From: Actinomycetota bacterium
GTDB taxonomy: Bacteria; Actinomycetota; Acidimicrobiia; Acidimicrobiales; CADCSY01
NCBI GenBank assembly: GCA_016178435.1
Contig: JACOTK010000285.1
Span: forward strand, 1 to 7,098
Length of the DNA: 7,098 bases
Direction: 5' to 3'
The notes below the pieces were generated by a model, which worked only from the letters and a program-made list of their open reading frames with translations, was not told the DNA's origin and made no database searches. Position 1 is the first letter of the stretch; every line of letters begins with the position of its first letter. This document shows positions 5,506 through 7,098 of this stretch, piece after piece. Both the position numbers and the translations under genes were made by a program.

Positions 5506-6117
5506 TTGCGATTGGGAAATGAGCGGCTGCGAAGCCCTGGCAGATCTGGGTTGATCGCGATGATGGTCCTCGTGGCCGCCGGTGTGATGGTCGTCAACTT
5601 CAGCCTGCTCTCTTCGAGCGAGGACGACCCGGTCACGCTCAAGGCCATGGTGGAGAAGGGCGCGGCACAGTCATCGACCTCCACCTCCACCTCCACGTCA
5701 ACGGCTGCCACGGTTGTCGTCGACACGACCGCGTCGATACCGCCGCCCGACACGACGCCGACGACCGTTGCGGGAACGGTCAAGAAGAAGGCCTCGAAGA
5801 AGGGCGACACCAAGGTCGGCGGCATCAGCACCTCGTCGGGCGAACCCGATGCCCCCTCGACGACGGCCGGGACAGGTCGGAGCCCGGATACGACCGCCCC
5901 GAATGGCACGACCGCCACGACGAAGCCCAAGACCACGACCACGACCGACAAACCGACCACGACCACCGTCAAGCCGACGACGACCACCACGACCGATCCT
6001 CCGAGCACTACGACCACGATCCCGCCGACCACCACGACCGAGCCTCCGCCACCGACGACCGATCCTCCGCCACCGACGACCGATCCTCCGCCGACGTTGC
6101 CGCCGTTCTTCCCGTAG
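5506..6117 (+). CDS. Single-pass membrane protein with Thr/Pro-rich external tail
   Basis: The 203-residue product starts with a basic segment (MRLGNERLRSPGRSG), followed by one hydrophobic helix at about 15-35 (LIAMMVLVAAGVMVVNFSLL). The rest is low complexity: a Ser/Thr run at 57-67, a short Lys-rich patch KKKASKK (93-99), and from about 117 a Thr/Pro tail with TTTTT, TTDPPPP repeats and the end TLPPFFP. Positive-inside charge predicts a cytoplasmic N-terminus and an outside tail, perhaps spanning the cell wall or O-glycosylated. No enzyme domain is visible and I do not recognise the family; such proteins are common in Acidimicrobiia-like genomes. TTG 5506 is chosen because GGAG at 5495-5498 is seven bases upstream; TTG 5512 or ATG 5560 are alternatives. 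The frame stays open far upstream only as an antisense effect of the kinase gene. Confidence 0.65.
   Translation: MRLGNERLRSPGRSGLIAMMVLVAAGVMVVNFSLLSSSEDDPVTLKAMVEKGAAQSSTSTSTSTSTAATVVVDTTASIPPPDTTPTTVAGTVKKKASKKGDTKVGGISTSSGEPDAPSTTAGTGRSPDTTAPNGTTATTKPKTTTTTDKPTTTTVKPTTTTTTDPPSTTTTIPPTTTTEPPPPTTDPPPPTTDPPPTLPPFFP
5677..5696 (+). repeat. Hexanucleotide ACCTCC microsatellite in the Thr-rich gene
   Basis: Three full ACCTCC units and a partial fourth encode the (Ser-Thr) run at residues 58-66. Copy changes by slippage would add or remove Ser-Thr pairs without shifting the frame. Confidence 0.6.
6043..6092 (+). repeat. 21-bp tandem repeat encoding PPPPTTD units
   Basis: The unit CCTCCGCCACCGACGACCGAT occurs twice exactly (6043-6063, 6064-6084) and a partial third follows. 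It encodes repeated PPPPTTD near the C-terminus. The unit is a multiple of three, so length variation would keep the frame. Confidence 0.7.
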
Positions 6118-6160
6118 GTTGCATCCCCGTCCATGGGGGTCCCGGCGTGACATGGCGGTC

Positions 6161-6202
6161 ATCCGGGTGAATTTGCACAACGTTGCTCAATTGCACCCGG
6201 AT
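6161..6202. repeat. 15-bp inverted repeat between the Thr-rich gene and the chemoreceptor
   Basis: Arms 6161-6175 and 6188-6202 match at 13 of 15 positions, including nine outer pairs (ATCCGGGTG/CACCCGGAT), around a 12-base loop that contains the palindrome AACGTT. It lies 44 bases after one stop and 62 bases before the next start. It could be a terminator without U-tract, an operator, or a leader hairpin of the chemoreceptor mRNA. Confidence 0.5.
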
Positions 6203-6224
6203 CCGGTCGACGGGATGACGGTGC

Positions 6225-6240
6225 GGCACGAAGCCGTGCC
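6225..6240 (+). repeat. Small hairpin just upstream of the chemoreceptor ribosome-binding site
   Basis: GGCACG-AAGC-CGTGCC forms a perfect six-pair stem with a four-base loop, ending 12 bases before the AAGGAG at 6253-6258. In the mRNA it could influence ribosome access or stability; this is inferred. Confidence 0.4.
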
Positions 6241-6264
6241 ACGTCTCGTCACAAGGAGCCCGTC

Positions 6265-7098
6265 ATGACCCGGAGCATCACCCTGCAAAAGCGCATGTTC
6301 GGTGGCCTGGTGGTGATGATGATGATGTTTGCCCTCATCACCGGCTATCTCGTGACGCGTCTCGGAGCGGTCAAGTCAGGCTCTGCGGAGATGAGGGCTA
6401 CGGCGGTCGACGTGGAGAACATCAACCAAAGCGTCAAGAGCCTCGACGATTTCCTTATTCAGGCGCTTCTTGTCATCACCAATCTGAATTCTTCGGGCGG
6501 CAACAGCGTGAAGAAACTCGACGCGACCTTCGGCACCCTCAACAAGAGCATGGTCGCGCTCGACAGGAATCAAGACCCCGGCATCAGCAAGGCCGTCAAG
6601 GAACTTCACGTGGACCTCGATCCCATCGCTGATTCCTGGACCAAGGCGAGGACCTACTTCCAGGATGGGAGGATGACCGAGGGTCTTGGCGTTGCCCTTC
6701 CGATTGCACAGCCTCATATCGACCCGGCACTCGAGACATTGAAGAAGTTGAACGTCATGACGTCGAAGATCTCGGAGGGTGCCTACTCGGACGTGAGCCA
6801 CATCTATTCCAACAGTCGTTCATTGGGCATGGTTGGCATCGGTCTGACCATGGGTCTCTCGCTTCTCGTCATGTGGTTCCTGGTCCGCTCGGTGTCCTCC
6901 TCGGTCGGGCGTGGTGCGGATCTGGTGGCAAGCTCGTCGGCCGACCTTGGTGCAGTGTCGGCTCGAATGGGGGCGAGCGCCGAGGAGACCGCCGTGCAGG
7001 CCGATGTGGTCTCCGCCGCTGCGGCTCAGGTGAGCGACAGCGTCCAGACGGTCGCCTCGGCGGTCGAGGAGATGTCGGTGTCGGTGCGCGAGATCGCC
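6265..7098 (+). CDS. Methyl-accepting chemotaxis protein, N-terminal part (runs off right edge)
   Basis: The visible 278 residues are the sensor half of a transmembrane chemoreceptor that would signal to CheA/CheW. TM1 is at about 12-31 (with four consecutive Met, 18-21), an extracytoplasmic helical region at 32-186 fits a four-helix-bundle sensor, and TM2 is at 187-207. The cytoplasmic part begins RSVSSSVGRGADLVASSSADLG and soon enters the signalling coiled coil with AEETAVQADVVSAAAAQV (239-256) and TVASAVEEMSVSVREIA (262-278), which is the methylation-helix pattern. A HAMP domain of about 50 residues, normal after TM2, is not recognisable: only about 30 residues separate TM2 from the AEET block. 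The ATG is supported by AAGGAG (6253-6258) six bases upstream. The hairpin-tip region for CheA/CheW contact is beyond the window, so class cannot be assigned. The ligand is unknown. Confidence 0.9.
   Translation, partial: MTRSITLQKRMFGGLVVMMMMFALITGYLVTRLGAVKSGSAEMRATAVDVENINQSVKSLDDFLIQALLVITNLNSSGGNSVKKLDATFGTLNKSMVALDRNQDPGISKAVKELHVDLDPIADSWTKARTYFQDGRMTEGLGVALPIAQPHIDPALETLKKLNVMTSKISEGAYSDVSHIYSNSRSLGMVGIGLTMGLSLLVMWFLVRSVSSSVGRGADLVASSSADLGAVSARMGASAEETAVQADVVSAAAAQVSDSVQTVASAVEEMSVSVREIA

Noticed and set aside
3502..6117. An 871-codon open frame on the plus strand covering the kinase and SRPBCC genes
   Set aside because: It is antisense to two genes with clear domain features. Its own translation is Arg/Gly/Asp-rich and domain-free until about 5506, where the real Thr-rich protein begins. 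High GC codon bias keeps the opposite frame open.
5376..6134. A 252-codon minus-strand frame rich in Gly and Val
   Set aside because: It is the complement of the Thr/Pro repeat tail; the GGGSVV pattern only mirrors ACC/CCG codons.
5698..6268. Arg/Pro-rich frames on both strands over the Thr-rich tail
   Set aside because: Off-frame readings of the same low-complexity repeats, with no start signals or domains.
1..7098. CRISPR arrays, tRNA or rRNA genes
   Set aside because: No regularly spaced repeats of CRISPR type and no tRNA or rRNA signatures were seen on either strand.

Overview
The window is a high-GC chromosomal segment that looks actinobacterial. The closest feel is Acidimicrobiia-like: a long Thr/Pro-rich secreted tail, a compact ThiC under a classic actinobacterial TPP riboswitch, GTG/TTG and apparently leaderless starts, and an MCP of the AEET…QADVVSAAA type. 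The lineage is an inference from style; no rRNA or marker gene is present.

Layout from left to right. (1) Positions 1-242, minus: the N-terminal 80 codons of thiC, running off the left edge, preceded by a TPP riboswitch (248-327, minus) whose 3' end also forms the thiC ribosome-binding site. (2) Positions 328-600: a divergent promoter region with a LexA/SOS-box-like palindrome at 544-559. (3) Positions 601-1752, plus: a complete C5-cytosine DNA methyltransferase with no restriction partner visible. (4) Positions 1773-1827: a 55-bp near-perfect palindrome between convergent genes. (5) Positions 1896-3134, minus: an AAA_14/DUF4143 ATPase with a PD-(D/E)XK-like C-terminus, starting beside two imperfect direct repeats that may be the end of an IS21-like element. 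(6) Positions 3385-3858, minus: an SRPBCC-fold protein with a CRP-like palindrome over its putative promoter. (7) Positions 3952-5379, minus: a membrane sensor histidine-kinase homologue whose phospho-acceptor histidine is replaced by alanine while the ATP-binding boxes are kept. (8) Positions 5506-6117, plus: a single-pass membrane protein with a long Thr/Pro-rich external tail, divergent from the kinase. (9) Positions 6265-7098, plus: the N-terminal 278 residues of a methyl-accepting chemotaxis protein with no recognisable HAMP domain, running off the right edge.

The window does not show one single operon-encoded system. The methyltransferase and DUF4143 ATPase look like an accessory insertion between housekeeping thiC and a signalling/cell-surface block (pseudokinase, Thr-rich anchor, chemoreceptor). 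The most unusual point is the histidine-less sensor kinase; next are the possible SOS control of the methyltransferase and the repeat structures around the ATPase gene.
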